NCBI GenBank assembly: GCA_014904845.1
Contig: MU119590.1
Coordinates: 1-38,634 of the forward strand
Source of the DNA: Acephala macrosclerotiorum
Lineage: Eukaryota > Ascomycota > Leotiomycetes > Helotiales > Mollisiaceae
Length of the DNA: 38,634 nucleotides
Direction of reading: 5' to 3'
Notes under the pieces: generated by a model
What the model was told of the DNA's origin: nothing
Database searches by the model: none
What the model saw: the letters and a program-made list of their open reading frames with translations, nothing else
Part shown: positions 1 through 10,329 of the stretch, one piece after another
How the letters are laid out: each line of letters starts with the position of its first letter
Numbering within the stretch: position 1 is the first letter of the stretch
Translations under genes and position numbers: made by a program

Positions 1-1121
1 GTGTTTTAAATTTGAAATAATTTCATTAGTAAATTATCAAGTTTTAATTAATTCTAGTTTTGGTGTGTCACGTATTCCTGCACCCCCTGGTGGTCTGGGG
101 TCTGGTAGGCTGTAGTAGCCGAGGAGACAACAAAGAAAGGTACGCAAGGTCTTATTATTGAACTGAGACAGTGGTATGTGGTTTGCATATCAAGAGCACT
201 ATAGCAAGAGCAAACAATATCAAGTTTCATCATTATCGTTGACGTGAGAAGAACAAGTGAGAATCGGAAAGAGATTCACGTGATATAGCATCAAATCAGA
301 CAAAAACGACTACTTCTTCATGCAAACATATGGAAGAGATGATAGCCGCAGTGGAGAATCCATACATGAGAGTAATAAAGATAGCGTGCTGTACCAAAAC
401 AATCCCATTCAAATCATTCGTCCAATGACCAGCATCGAACTTCCCGCTACGGATGAACACTTGACAACAAAACAGCTCCCAAAAGCGAGAGAAATGCATG
501 ACCAACTCCATGGCCCTACCGCGATGAATATGAACTCTTCCCTCACGCCATCATATGACCGTTCCCTCAACCAGCCTTCCTTATACAGTTCAGCACCCTC
601 ATCTTCGGCAACGATGACACCTCCCCCGCTGATGCCTCCTCTCCATAGTCAAACAGATCCAAGCATAGGCTCCATCTTCGTCCCTGCAATCACCATAACG
701 CACATATCGTATTTCGGTGTGTCCACAATCGAAGCGCCAGTCTACGCGATGGCACATTTCGCTGGTTGGTGAGGAAGTAAGTGGAGGCGTGTAGAGAATG
801 GGTGCTGGAATGAGCGATAGAGGTAGTTGCGAAGATAGAATTAAGGTTGGCAGGATACTTCCGCCATGCCGAAAATCGAAGGTATATATTCAGGAAGAAA
901 GAAGCCTGGACTTCGGTGACAGAAAGGAAAAGCCGTGAGAAAATGTCTTTTACCAACACTTGTCGCTTCTTCGGTAGTTCAAGATATCCCTTGTTACCAT
1001 AAATCTGATCTCATTATCATAAGCCTAGACGAAACTGATGCCGCTTAGCTTAATACAACAAAGAACGCCGCGAGCCAATCTCCCAGTCTCGCCGGAACAT
1101 CGAAACGATCCCCAAAACACC
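1..1121. other. Left-edge region without a convincing gene
   Basis: The first 60 bases are AT-rich. A 150-codon open frame runs on the + strand at 320-772; it is rich in Ser and Pro and matches no family I know. The - strand has shorter open frames over the same DNA. Neither strand shows a splice pattern or motif that would make a gene convincing. Part of 900-1121 is probably the 3' untranslated region of the gene that ends at 1122. Confidence 0.4.
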
Positions 1122-3446
1122 TTACATACACATTCGCTTATCAGCACCATCGGCATCCCCATCCTCAGGCTTGCGCTTTCGAATAGCAAGAGGAGCCAAA
1201 GGCACCAAATTAGCATTCCCAGTCCCCAAGCCGGAAGCACGATGCCTATCTCTTTTCAGCATTTCCTTCAGGGTGACGACCTCCTCCGTAACCTCATCGA
1301 ATACAAGTCTGAAATGTCCCTCCCGCTGTGGGACAATTAGAATGTGGATTATTGGTAAGAAAATAGGGGTCTACCTTGGCAGCTTCCTCAGCAAGAAGAC
1401 AGTCGACCTCAGATGCACTTGTGCCAGCACGATACGCCTTGAGGCAAGTATCGGCGTTTTGAAACGTTCCGGCGCCTAGGGGGCTTTCAGTGACGATTAT
1501 GTTCATGGTGCTCTGCATCTCGGTCCAGTAAAATGAGGGCTTCACCATACCGAATGCTAGGACACGCTTGACCCACTATACCAATTGTGTCAGTTTTGGA
1601 TGTCCTGATAAATGAGGGATAATGAATTTGGAAACCTACGCCTTGTACGAAAGCCTGTCCACGACCCAAGGCTACATCATACCCAGGTGCGAGCGGTGTG
1701 GCCCAAAGCAAAAGATTGCTCGCAAAAGGCTGGTGGTAATGGAGAGTACACTTCAACCCCTCGCCAACAGTGGCAAGGGAGTTATCCGATCTAAAGCATT
1801 CAAGCATCTCATCCACTTGATAGACCTTGCAGAAAGTAGGTTCAGTACCCTGCAAAACAATACCACCGCCATAGTTATGGTGGACCTGTCGGACATTGCC
1901 CAGAGCGACGATCATATCAGCTGGAGGGATGCTCGGTGGATGATGGCGGCTGCCGGTGTCAGATTGTCCCACGGGTGCCGGAACTTTGGCAGCCGGCGTA
2001 GGGGCTGCTCGCAACAAGCCCTGGCGAGAACTACGAATTTGCGAATTTCCTGCGGGAGTAGGGACTCTCATAGTAGCGGGGGCTGGTTGCGGAATAGGGC
2101 GCAGACGTGATGCTGGATCATTGGGAAATCTACACTTTGGTGCATGTCCCAGACGAGGAGGCTCATACGGGAAAGGCTGCTTGAAAAACTTGAGCCAAGT
2201 GATCCGATCAGCTACAAAGTGACGAATTCCGCTCGAACAATCACGGTGGTCTTCTCTAGCTTGGTCGCGGGCTTTTTGAAGGAACTGGAAGAATTCTCTC
2301 CTAATTCCAAGCTTCATAGCCATCGTTTCCATGGCTTTCTCTTGAGGTTGGTATCCTGAGGGATCAAGAGGCATTGTAGGCAATAGTGGCTTGTCCAGTA
2401 AACCCTTGGAATTTGCAGGAGATAGTGTTGTACTACGGAGACAGCAGGGGATACCTGCAGAGGTGCTGCCTGGAGTAAGACTGGGCTCAATTCCTGGGAA
2501 GTCTCTGGCGTTCCCAACTATCACAGCATCAGCTTCAAATGTCTCTCAATCACAGGAGCATTGTAAGGCAGACCAAGCCGAGCCCAAACTGCCTGTTCAA
2601 TAGCCCACTGCTGCCAATCCTTGCTCTGGTTTGGATATTTGTCCTCGATATGGGCAATCTTCTCCTCAAAGACTGTCTCAAGCTTGCGGCGATCGACGCC
2701 AAAGACCTTGGTCTTTTCCTTGATCAAGTGGGCCTGAGAAACGTAGCCTGAGCGAGAAGAAGAATTTGTAGATGGAGACTTCAAGTGCGGTTGGTCAATG
2801 TCCATGGGATCCCGCGGCAATCGGCCAAAGCTCTCATCCTTATATCTAGGTCGATAGAGGTCATCTTGACGATGTCGAATTTCCTCAGCCCGGGAACGAC
2901 CGCTATCATATTTGTCATGAACCCACTGCACCAGATTGTCAGAAAGTCACAGAACAGCAAGGACAACGAGAAGGACCAAAAAAGAGGGGGAAACGTGGGC
3001 TCACGTCGTGGGCAGCAACATCGGTACTACTATGGTATGTGGAGGTAGAAGAGCGACGATTCCTAACTTCGCGGAGCGGTTCAATCTTGACAACCGTCTC
3101 GCTCTTCGCATCAGGTTCAGCTTTAATAATAGGCTCGGTCTTCACGTTGGTGGTGGGAAAGACCGGGAGCTCGATCGTTCCTGGAAATGCGTCGCCAGGA
3201 ACTGTCATGAATCAGCAACGGACTCAAATCATTGTCCCAAAAGAGCTGGATTGTTCGAAACTTACAGAAATGCTCCCAAACCAGGTATTCAGCACGGCTG
3301 AGAAGCCAGTCCGTAGATCGGCCAGATGGATACCCGCGTCGAACGCGTGCGAGCGACTCACTGAAGTACGACTGGACTTGGGACATTGAAAGGCCCTTGT
3401 CCGAGGCCCGATGGGCGATCGCTTCTTCTTGAGACTCGTAGCCCAT
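1122..3446 (-). CDS. Hypothetical protein with a duplicated 38-residue motif, six exons
   Basis: I do not recognise the family. The start is the ATG at 3446 (MGYESQEEA). Exons by phase: 3446-3266, 3201-3005, 2925-about 2525, about 2432-1640, 1575-1375 and 1325-1122, giving about 658 aa. Introns 1 (donor GTAAGT), 2 (GTGAGC), 4 (GTAGGT) and 5 (GTAGAC) are clean; the third junction (about 2433-2524) is tentative. Residues about 21-59 and 205-243 are two diverged copies of one motif: both have a YF/VF pair, a YP about ten residues later, then DW and a VW near the end (SLARVRRGYP against KIAHIEDKYP). Between them lies a Lys/Glu-rich stretch with two IKxEP-type sequences that look like SUMO sites. 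The middle is Pro-rich, and the C-terminus is basic with a nuclear-signal-like RKRKPED. A nuclear protein is plausible but inferred. Confidence 0.7.
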
Positions 3447-4013
3447 GATGGTGGTTCTTCAAAATTGTGGGAGTTGTGTGGGAGTTGAGATCAATAATAA
3501 ATTGAAGAAGAGGTGGTGGGTTTAGCGAGGAAAGCAGGCATGATCGACGCGACTTCCTAAATAGTAGAAAAGAGGTCCCTTTTGCGAAAGTGAGTCTACG
3601 CAGATGTCATATCAAAGGTATGGATTTCTTGTGACGCGTAATGTCCTTTCTTTAAAGGGACATTGAGAGAGGCCTTGCTCACAATATCTATTTGATAGCA
3701 AACAGCAAACAGAAAATTTCTAAAACCTTACCAAGGCACAGAGTTCAATAGCAGACTCGATTTGTGAGAAATCACGAGTATCATGCATAATAAAGAGTAG
3801 CTACAAATTCAATTGGCCCATTGCATGTGGAGTTCTCTGAAGAGCCTCTTATCTAGCCTACACTGGTAGAAATAAGAGTGTTGATAACCCAATCAACGCC
3901 TTAGCTCCATGCTTCCAAAACTTGTCAATATATCTGTCCCATGAAATGTTCAAAGCCGAAACCTGCGCCGGGCACTCTAACATTAGCCCTGATTGTACTC
4001 ACTCTCACAGAGT
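3447..4013. other. Intergenic, promoter side of the duplicated-motif gene
   Basis: 567 bases between two genes on the - strand. The left part should be the promoter and 5' leader of the gene starting at 3446; the right part should be the 3' region of the Ada3 gene ending at 4014. I see no open frame, RNA gene or repeat here. Confidence 0.5.
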
Positions 4014-6068
4014 CTACTCTTCCTCGGCATCCTCATCCCAACTCTCCTTCTCCTTTCGCAAAAGATCTGCCATGTGTTCCGGCTTGAATATCGAGCTGTC
4101 GGGATCCTTATTCCTTCTGACTTGATTTGCGTCCTTATCAAGCACGCCTCCGATGGTATTGATCCATTTGCTCCTCCTCTCCATCAAAGTCTTCGTAAGA
4201 TCGCCAATGCCTGGTCTAGCCATGCCAGTACTGCTGCCGGCAACAAAATGGCTTCCACCACCTGCTCCACCCGGTCGCTTCGTCTTCTTACTCTTGCCAA
4301 GAGTTCTTGTTCGCTTGAGATAGGCGGTCTGGACCTGGCTGTCGAGATCTTCAAGAATGGTTGTAAATTCCTGATGAGCCATTCGTTCTTTGGTGAGCTC
4401 CTGCAGTCGAGCCTTCCGAGCTCCGTTCAGGACGGCGACGTCTTTAAGTTTCGCCTGGAGGTAGCGCAGCCGTGCAGCAATCTCATCGTCGAAATGGCCA
4501 TCAAAATCTGGTTCTGTGTCCGGTGGGAGAAATCCAATGTGCCGAAGCTCTTGTTTGATTCGCTCGTCGACTTGTGCGTGATCCAGCTTAGGATGTGTAG
4601 CTTTCCTCCATGCATCCGAGTTTGACTCGCTCATGAAGGTTGCAGGAGGAACAGCGGGGGGGGCATTCGACTCTAGAATCTGTGAAAGCTCAGCCGCATC
4701 ACTATTCACTTCACCATTAGTGTTAGCCTCGCCATTCGTAAGACCGTTGGTAGTTGGTTCGGGAGCTGGGGCTCGATGCTCTGGTCTCAATGCTGCCAGC
4801 AGTCTAGACAGAATTGGACCAGCTGAAATCTGATCCGTTTCTCCAACTTCGTCTGTTAAGTTCTCAATGTTACCACGAGCCTGGTTTGGTGGAAGCCTGT
4901 CGCGATTGTGCTGTGGACTATCGTTGGATAATGCATTGTCGTCTTCCGCCCAAACTTCCGTGTAGTGTCTCTTGCCACGTCGGGGAATCATAAAGGCATT
5001 CCCCCTGTCCCCTCGTTCTCTTAGAAATGCCAAATCTTCTTCTGTAAAGGAGCGGAAGTAGGGCTCGAGATATGTCATGAAGGTGTTTGCTTGGACCTGA
5101 TTTGTAGGCTTGGCATTACTGAAGTCCTTGTCTGGTGGTGTACCTGGAATCAGGTCATCAAGACTATTTTGTGGGAAGTATGCAACCGAGTATATCTCCT
5201 TCTTCTGGTCTACAGTCATATCCTTAGTGACAGGCCTGATTTCATATACGGTCGGGTCGGGGAATGTGGACGGATCGTCACCAAAAGTTTGTAGATGTTG
5301 TATGGGAGCAGCAGGGGGTGGCTGATGTTCATCAGAGCTAGAATCATCGTCTCTCTCCTCTTTCTCGTCAATTTCCATGCCAGTAGCAGGAGGTGTAGCT
5401 TGAGCGACCGGCGAAAGGGATGAGCTGGCGGAGTCGTTGTCCCTCGACATCTTCCGAACTGGCTTCTTATCGCGCATTGGTGATGAACGATCTGCTAAAC
5501 ATATCAGATGCTGGAAATACTACGCAACCAGTTCTGGGAGCATACCCAAGTTTGAGCCATCTTGGGGCGCAAGTCCATGCGCACCATGTGTTAATGGGCG
5601 CTCTTCTCTCGCCGTGCTAAGATCCTTCTTCTTCTTCATCTTATTTGCCTTATTCCTACCTCGTTCTTCCTCGTCGGCCGCATCCCGCTTCAGCCTTTCT
5701 TTGCGCTCTTCGTCCCGTCTGTCAGTCTCGATCTCTTCAAGTCTATCCTTCCGTGCCTGCGAGAGCATCCTCATGCCTCTGTCGCAGATGTTTCCCCTCA
5801 CGTCGACCACACCTATCAGCTTATCCAGTCGCTTTAACAACGCCTCCAGGTCATTCGAGCTGGGGATGGTGCTTCCATATGTCTCGTTGAGCTCATCTGA
5901 GGTACGAAAGGACGAGAGGGGGAGCTCGAGGAAGGCAGTAGTAGCAGAATCCGATTGTGGGATGGAGCTCCCGGGCCCTACCAGACTTGGTGTCGTATTC
6001 CTACTGCGCGACTGACGGGCGTCACGACCCTTCTTACCAGTGCCCTTCTGACTCGGAAGGGGAGGCAT
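4014..6068 (-). CDS. ngg1: SAGA histone acetyltransferase complex subunit Ada3/Ngg1
   Basis: Ada3/Ngg1 is a scaffold of the Gcn5 acetyltransferase module of SAGA-type complexes and acts in the nucleus in transcription activation. Two exons, 6068-5546 and 5491-4014, joined by a 54-nt intron (GTATGC donor, CTGAT branch, CAG acceptor), encode 666 aa. The N-terminus is basic and Ser-rich; residues about 120-160 are a highly charged Lys/Glu/Arg helix. The fungal core block starts near residue 253 ([10 protein letters not shown]) and continues through [16 protein letters not shown] and [13 protein letters not shown]. The C-terminal Ada3 domain, about residues 470-610, is a charged helical region beginning [20 protein letters not shown], followed by a basic [10 protein letters not shown] segment. 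The length is usual for filamentous fungi. The first ATG of the open frame is used. Confidence 0.93.
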
Positions 6069-6637
6069 GTTGATGTTCTCGAAGATTTGATAAACAGCTG
6101 AGGGTATTTATGAGCATATGCAGGTATGCAGGTTGGTTGCACTTTGGGATTAATGATGTGAGCACGTTGATGTCGCATTCGCTGAACGTTTAGGTGACGC
6201 CTGGCGCTAAGCTAATCTTGGATTTAAGGTTATCTTATCGTTCTCCAATCTTGATGCCTGGAACCGTGAAAGATGATTTGCAACAAATCGAGTTGAATAT
6301 CTAGACAGTGAATCCTGAATGTTTGTACCGTCGAAGCGTGAGTAAACTCGATAATCACATTTCTTTCTGCAACAAGAAGTTTTCACGGTAACCATCAGCG
6401 CATAGTATCACGTGACACTTGTCATCAAGAATGATTGCTTCTCCCCCCCCTGTTATTGTGCAATTCATTTTTATGTATGTGTCAGGGAGATTCTGTTATT
6501 CCTTCTACAAAGTCTTGACATTTTTGGGAGGACTGTGTAAGATGACCATCAGCAACATTATTTGGCCTTTACATCCACCTAAAAGTCTATCGTTGCAGCT
6601 CAGTGAAGAGCTAGGTGCCTTTCATTAATACTGAAAC
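6069..6637. other. Intergenic, Ada3 promoter side
   Basis: 569 bases upstream of the Ada3 start. Only short open frames occur. There is a short C run near 6439-6446. No RNA gene or repeat family is recognised. Confidence 0.5.
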
Positions 6638-7003
6638 TTAGGAACAAGTCGCTGAAGTGTTCGGGGCGCCTCGAAAGGGATCCCATTCGAAAGTCTTCAC
6701 CAGTTCTTTGGCGCTTCGGCCATTTTCAGATCGGAGGTCCTCTGCCTCTGCTTGCAAGTTGCCAAAGGTCGCATCTACTGCTTCAAGTCAGATTCGCCAT
6801 TGTATGGTTGACCACAGGTCGAGGTCTCTGATTAGACCATAGAAGTTCAAGCCCGACGACTGGCACTGCCAGTTGGAGAAAGTGGACTGGAGTCCAACCA
6901 GATCGGGAGCGCCCACAACACAGTATACCAAAACTTTCGGCTTGAAGGAAGGCATGAGTAGAGGAAAGGTTCCTTGTACTTTGCAAACGAATGCCGTTGA
7001 GTT
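6638..7003 (-). pseudogene. Coding remnant or unannotated spliced exon pair
   Basis: On the - strand one frame runs from just after a TGA (7004-7006) to a TAA at 6638-6640 with a single internal TGA at 6788-6790. The translation on both sides of that stop looks protein-like: hydrophobic KPKVLVYCVVGAPDLVGLQ upstream, acidic FGNLQAEAEDLRSENGRS downstream. An intron of about 60 nt with a weak GTCTAA donor, a CTGAC branch and a GCAG acceptor would remove the stop and keep phase, so this may be a real small gene rather than a relic. I cannot assign a family. The longest ATG-initiated frame here is in another frame and is probably a shadow. Confidence 0.35.
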
Positions 7004-7977
7004 TCACCTCTAAGATACAGGATACCTGGAAGTTGCAGTGCCCCAAAAGGTTACTGCCCCTGTGTTATCGCTTCCAGTTAGACCCAAGTCCACTCCCTAT
7101 CAAGGACTCTAGTTCAGGTCGCATCTTCTCGTATTTGCTGCCGCTAGTTCGGACGGATGTCGCAACACCGAGGTTGGCGGGCCTGGAGCACAAAACCTTC
7201 ATTCACATCGGCTTCGGCGGAGCAAGGGCAATCGAGATCCCAACATTTCTCATCAGCTCATTGTGCTCCTGTCGAAAATTTAATGAAAGACGAGATACAC
7301 CCGAGAAAGAGATGACAACCACGTCCTTTATATGTTTTGTTTGCGTCGGATCTGGAGCAGTTGATGTCTCGGACGCCTCCCGTCCTTCCTCCACCCGCTC
7401 GTGACACATTACGTGAGCAGGCACTACCACTGCCACTACCACTACCACTACCACTCCCGCTGGAGGATCGCCTTGAAAAGGTCTTGGCAACTCGGCAAAA
7501 GCTTGATCAATCTTGGCAGCATCAACGGTACTCTTCAGGACAGCCTCCATCACGAACCCACGCTCGCATGCGAGTTCACCCCATTGTGTACATATGAGAT
7601 TCGACGTCGTGGTGAACCACCCACAGGTTGCTGGGCGAAATAAACGCCTGGCAAACACCCATTTCAGGGGCTGGCAATGTGTAAGTCCCATCCATCCGTC
7701 AATCGATCGATCGATCAAATCAATTAAGATTCGTCCTTGGCACGCCGAGATCTCTCGGCGCCATGCATTCCATGCATTCTTCTCCTCGGTCATCATCATA
7801 GCGTCCACATTTACAGAGCTGACCTGCCTCGATGCCAGCTGTGAATGAAGTCGAGACTTTCGTGTACGTGTGGCCACTCTCCTCAACCCTCGATGTCGTC
7901 GTGTTGCGTCCTCGCGCGCCCGGCGGTCATTCGACGTTCGAGTACGACATTCAAGACCATCGCTGATCTGAGAACAG
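7004..7977. other. Region upstream of the PA-TM-RING gene
   Basis: A 280-codon frame on the - strand (8045-7203) crosses this region. It contains a poly-Val run made by a CAC/TAC microsatellite, has no family resemblance, and overlaps supported exons of the RING gene, so I do not call it. The missing first exon or exons of the RING gene (signal peptide) must lie here; I could not fix them. Confidence 0.4.
7422..7456. repeat. CACTAC-type microsatellite
   Basis: About 35 bases of imperfect CAC/TAC trinucleotide repeats (cactaccactgccactacc and onward), followed by other CC-rich sequence. A four-unit atcg run lies nearby at about 7699-7714. Neither lies in a gene I support. Confidence 0.8.
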
Positions 7978-9707
7978 TTTACTCTTTCCAAACGAAGAAT
8001 GGAGTAGCACAGCGACAGACGCGCAACTAAATAATGTGGTGTCACAGTTGCGGGTAGGTGACATTGCCTCTTGCATCCCGACCGAGACTGATGTTGTCGC
8101 GACTAGCCAAATATTTCCTTCTATCAACGCATCAACGATAACCTGCGAACACTCTCTACCCACAATGCAGACAGGGACGGAACGATCAGCGGTTTCTTAT
8201 ACGTTCCGGATATCAACAAAAACGATGGTTGCTACGAGCTGTCGAAAGATTACATCCCAGCTAACGTCACCCGACAAGCCAACCTCCCTCCGACCGACTT
8301 CACACTCATTGCTCTTGCACCCTGGATCAACGCAGAATGTACATTAGCATGGATGAGAGCTGCGCGGGAGGATCCGGCTCGTGGATTTCTCTTCTATCTC
8401 CCGGACAATAGCACTGCACAACCCCCCGATCCGTCGGACGACGTTTGGGATCTTTCGGATGGCGACGCCTGGAAGACGAAGGACCAGTACCCGGTCTACG
8501 TTATACCAGGAGCTTTGGGACTTGGATTGATGGAACATCTAGCTCTCTACTCTGGAAACATGACCAGCGTTCCATGGGGTCATGAAATATCCGAGCTTCC
8601 CGGCATCGATCCCCGAGACTATGTCAGATTATACACTGAACTGAGCGTGGCGCCCGACTCCAACCTTCCCAGCTTATGGGTTTTTCTGATAATAGTCCTC
8701 ACTGTCGCTGTCCTTGTCCTCGGATTGACCTCTGCGGTCATGCATCTCATTCAACGAGGACGACGGAAATCTCTCCAGAGGAGAGTAGCAAATGGGGAAG
8801 TCAACCTTGAAGCACTTGGCATCAAACGCCTCGCTGTACCACAAACAGTTATCGACCGACTTCCTCTCTTCACATACAATGCTGAACCAGACATTACACC
8901 TCCAACATCTCCACAAAAGAAGAGCCATACGACCACGATGATCGAAGGCGAGGATTCCAAGGATATCTCCCGAAGTCCTACATCGACAAAACACTATTCC
9001 CTTTCCACAGAAACAGAAACCGACACATCACTACAACTCGTCATGGTCGACGACACCACTTCCAATCCGGACTCTATTTTAATTCATAAGTTTCTACCAT
9101 ATTCACAACCAACTTGTCCGATATGCCTCGAAGATTTTGAATCCGGTACATCCGAGATTCGAGAACTTCCTTGCGGTCACATCTTTCATCCGGAATGCAT
9201 CGACATGTTCTTGATCAACAACAGCTCGCTCTGTCCACTGTGTAAGAAGAGCGCACTACCTGTTGGCTATTGTCCAGTGAAGATCACCAATGCCATGGTT
9301 CGGAGGGAACGAAATCTCAGGAGGATACGGTCTCGAGTCACCCTCGACCCGGAGGCGCAGGAACCAGAGACCGGCGATAGGCGAAGACGCCTCGAGGGCT
9401 TGGGTGCTTCAATTAAGAGGACAATCCTGAACAGGAAACCCGAACCTGTCCCTCTCCCTATGGAACCACAGCCTGTTTTCTGACAGGTGCAAACTCGGCC
9501 CTCCCTCGAGATAGCGAGCAGCACGCATCTGTTAGCTTGCACCAGCCACGAGCCGAGTTTGTAGAGCAGCGGATCCGCGATCTAGCAACCAGACAAGTTC
9601 CTTTGCAAGACCCGGACGCCATTCAAGAGCGTCAGGTGCCTCAATGTGAGCATCAATACCCTCATGCGTCTGCTTCTTCTAACAGCCTTCAGGGCGAAAG
9701 ACGTTAG
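7978..9707 (+). CDS. PA-TM-RING type E3 ubiquitin ligase, 5' end unresolved
   Basis: A membrane RING-H2 ubiquitin ligase of the protease-associated family, expected in endosomal or vacuolar membranes. Exon 7978-8053 joins exon 8107 onward through a 53-nt intron (GTAGGT donor, CTGAT branch, TAG acceptor), extending the frame upstream of the ATG at 8353. In order: a lumenal PA-like region (GTISGFLYVPD, then FTLIALAPWINAECT), one transmembrane helix (LWVFLIIVLTVAVLVLGLT, about 8677-8733), and a RING-H2 finger at about 9115-9249 with CPICLEDF, CGHIFHPEC and CPLCK. The frame stops at TGA 9481-9483. An 83-nt intron at 9404-9486 is phase-compatible and would replace that end with a tail reaching 9707 that contains LQDPDAIQE, resembling the usual C-terminus of fungal relatives. 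The signal peptide exon was not found. Confidence 0.85.
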
Positions 9708-10329
9708 TAAAAGCTTTTCCTGGATTTTAATGATGGCATGTAGTATTGAGGCGTTCGGATTGATTGGATTTGCATTTAGCGTCTGGGTGGCATTGGGATG
9801 GCAGGTCTTGCGGAGTATCATATACCTTGGGCTAGGGCGTTTTGGTATTTTGTATGGATCGAAAGGTATATATGGCTGGCATGGAACCAAGATGGGACGA
9901 AAGCGAGGGTATTTACGTATCCAGCATACTGGGGACGAGATAATATGAAGAAATCTATGAATAACAGGCACATCGTGCTTGCTTAAAAGTATTTGAATGT
10001 TCATCCCAAGTCCGGATAGTTTTCCTGTTTGATTTCTTACCGCAGGTCCAAACATCTACCTAACCGTGGTGTTCGTACGCGTTCCGCCCCCCCCCCCCCC
10101 CCCCCCCCCAAAAAAAACCAGTTCGTCCCTTCATGTCTTGCCAAGCATTCTTGCAGGCTAAATGTTGGCCTATCTTTCAGCCTTGTCATGAAAACCATGC
10201 CTCTTATCGCGGCCTCCAAATCGCGGGGTAAACATCCGACGATACGACCTCACTTCAGTTCTCTCCACACCACATCAATTGATGTGACTGTGATAGCTTC
10301 AAGCTCGGAGCAGCTTCAATACCGCCAAA
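9708..10329. other. Intergenic between the RING ligase and urease genes
   Basis: Holds the probable 3' end of the RING gene, a long homopolymer (see 10087-10109) and the urease promoter. A further exon of the RING gene cannot be excluded at 9690-9948, where a hydrophobic frame stays open. Confidence 0.4.
10087..10109. repeat. 23-base poly-C tract followed by eight A
   Basis: An uninterrupted run of C directly followed by A residues, about 220 bases upstream of the urease start. It may be a true polymorphic homopolymer or a place where the assembly length is unreliable. Confidence 0.9.

Noticed and set aside
320..772. 150-codon + strand frame
   Set aside because: Ser/Pro-rich, no motif, no splice or homology support; reported only as part of the left-edge region.
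7203..8045. 280-codon open frame on the - strand
   Set aside because: It overlaps the supported 5' exons of the RING gene, contains a poly-Val run created by a microsatellite and has no family likeness.
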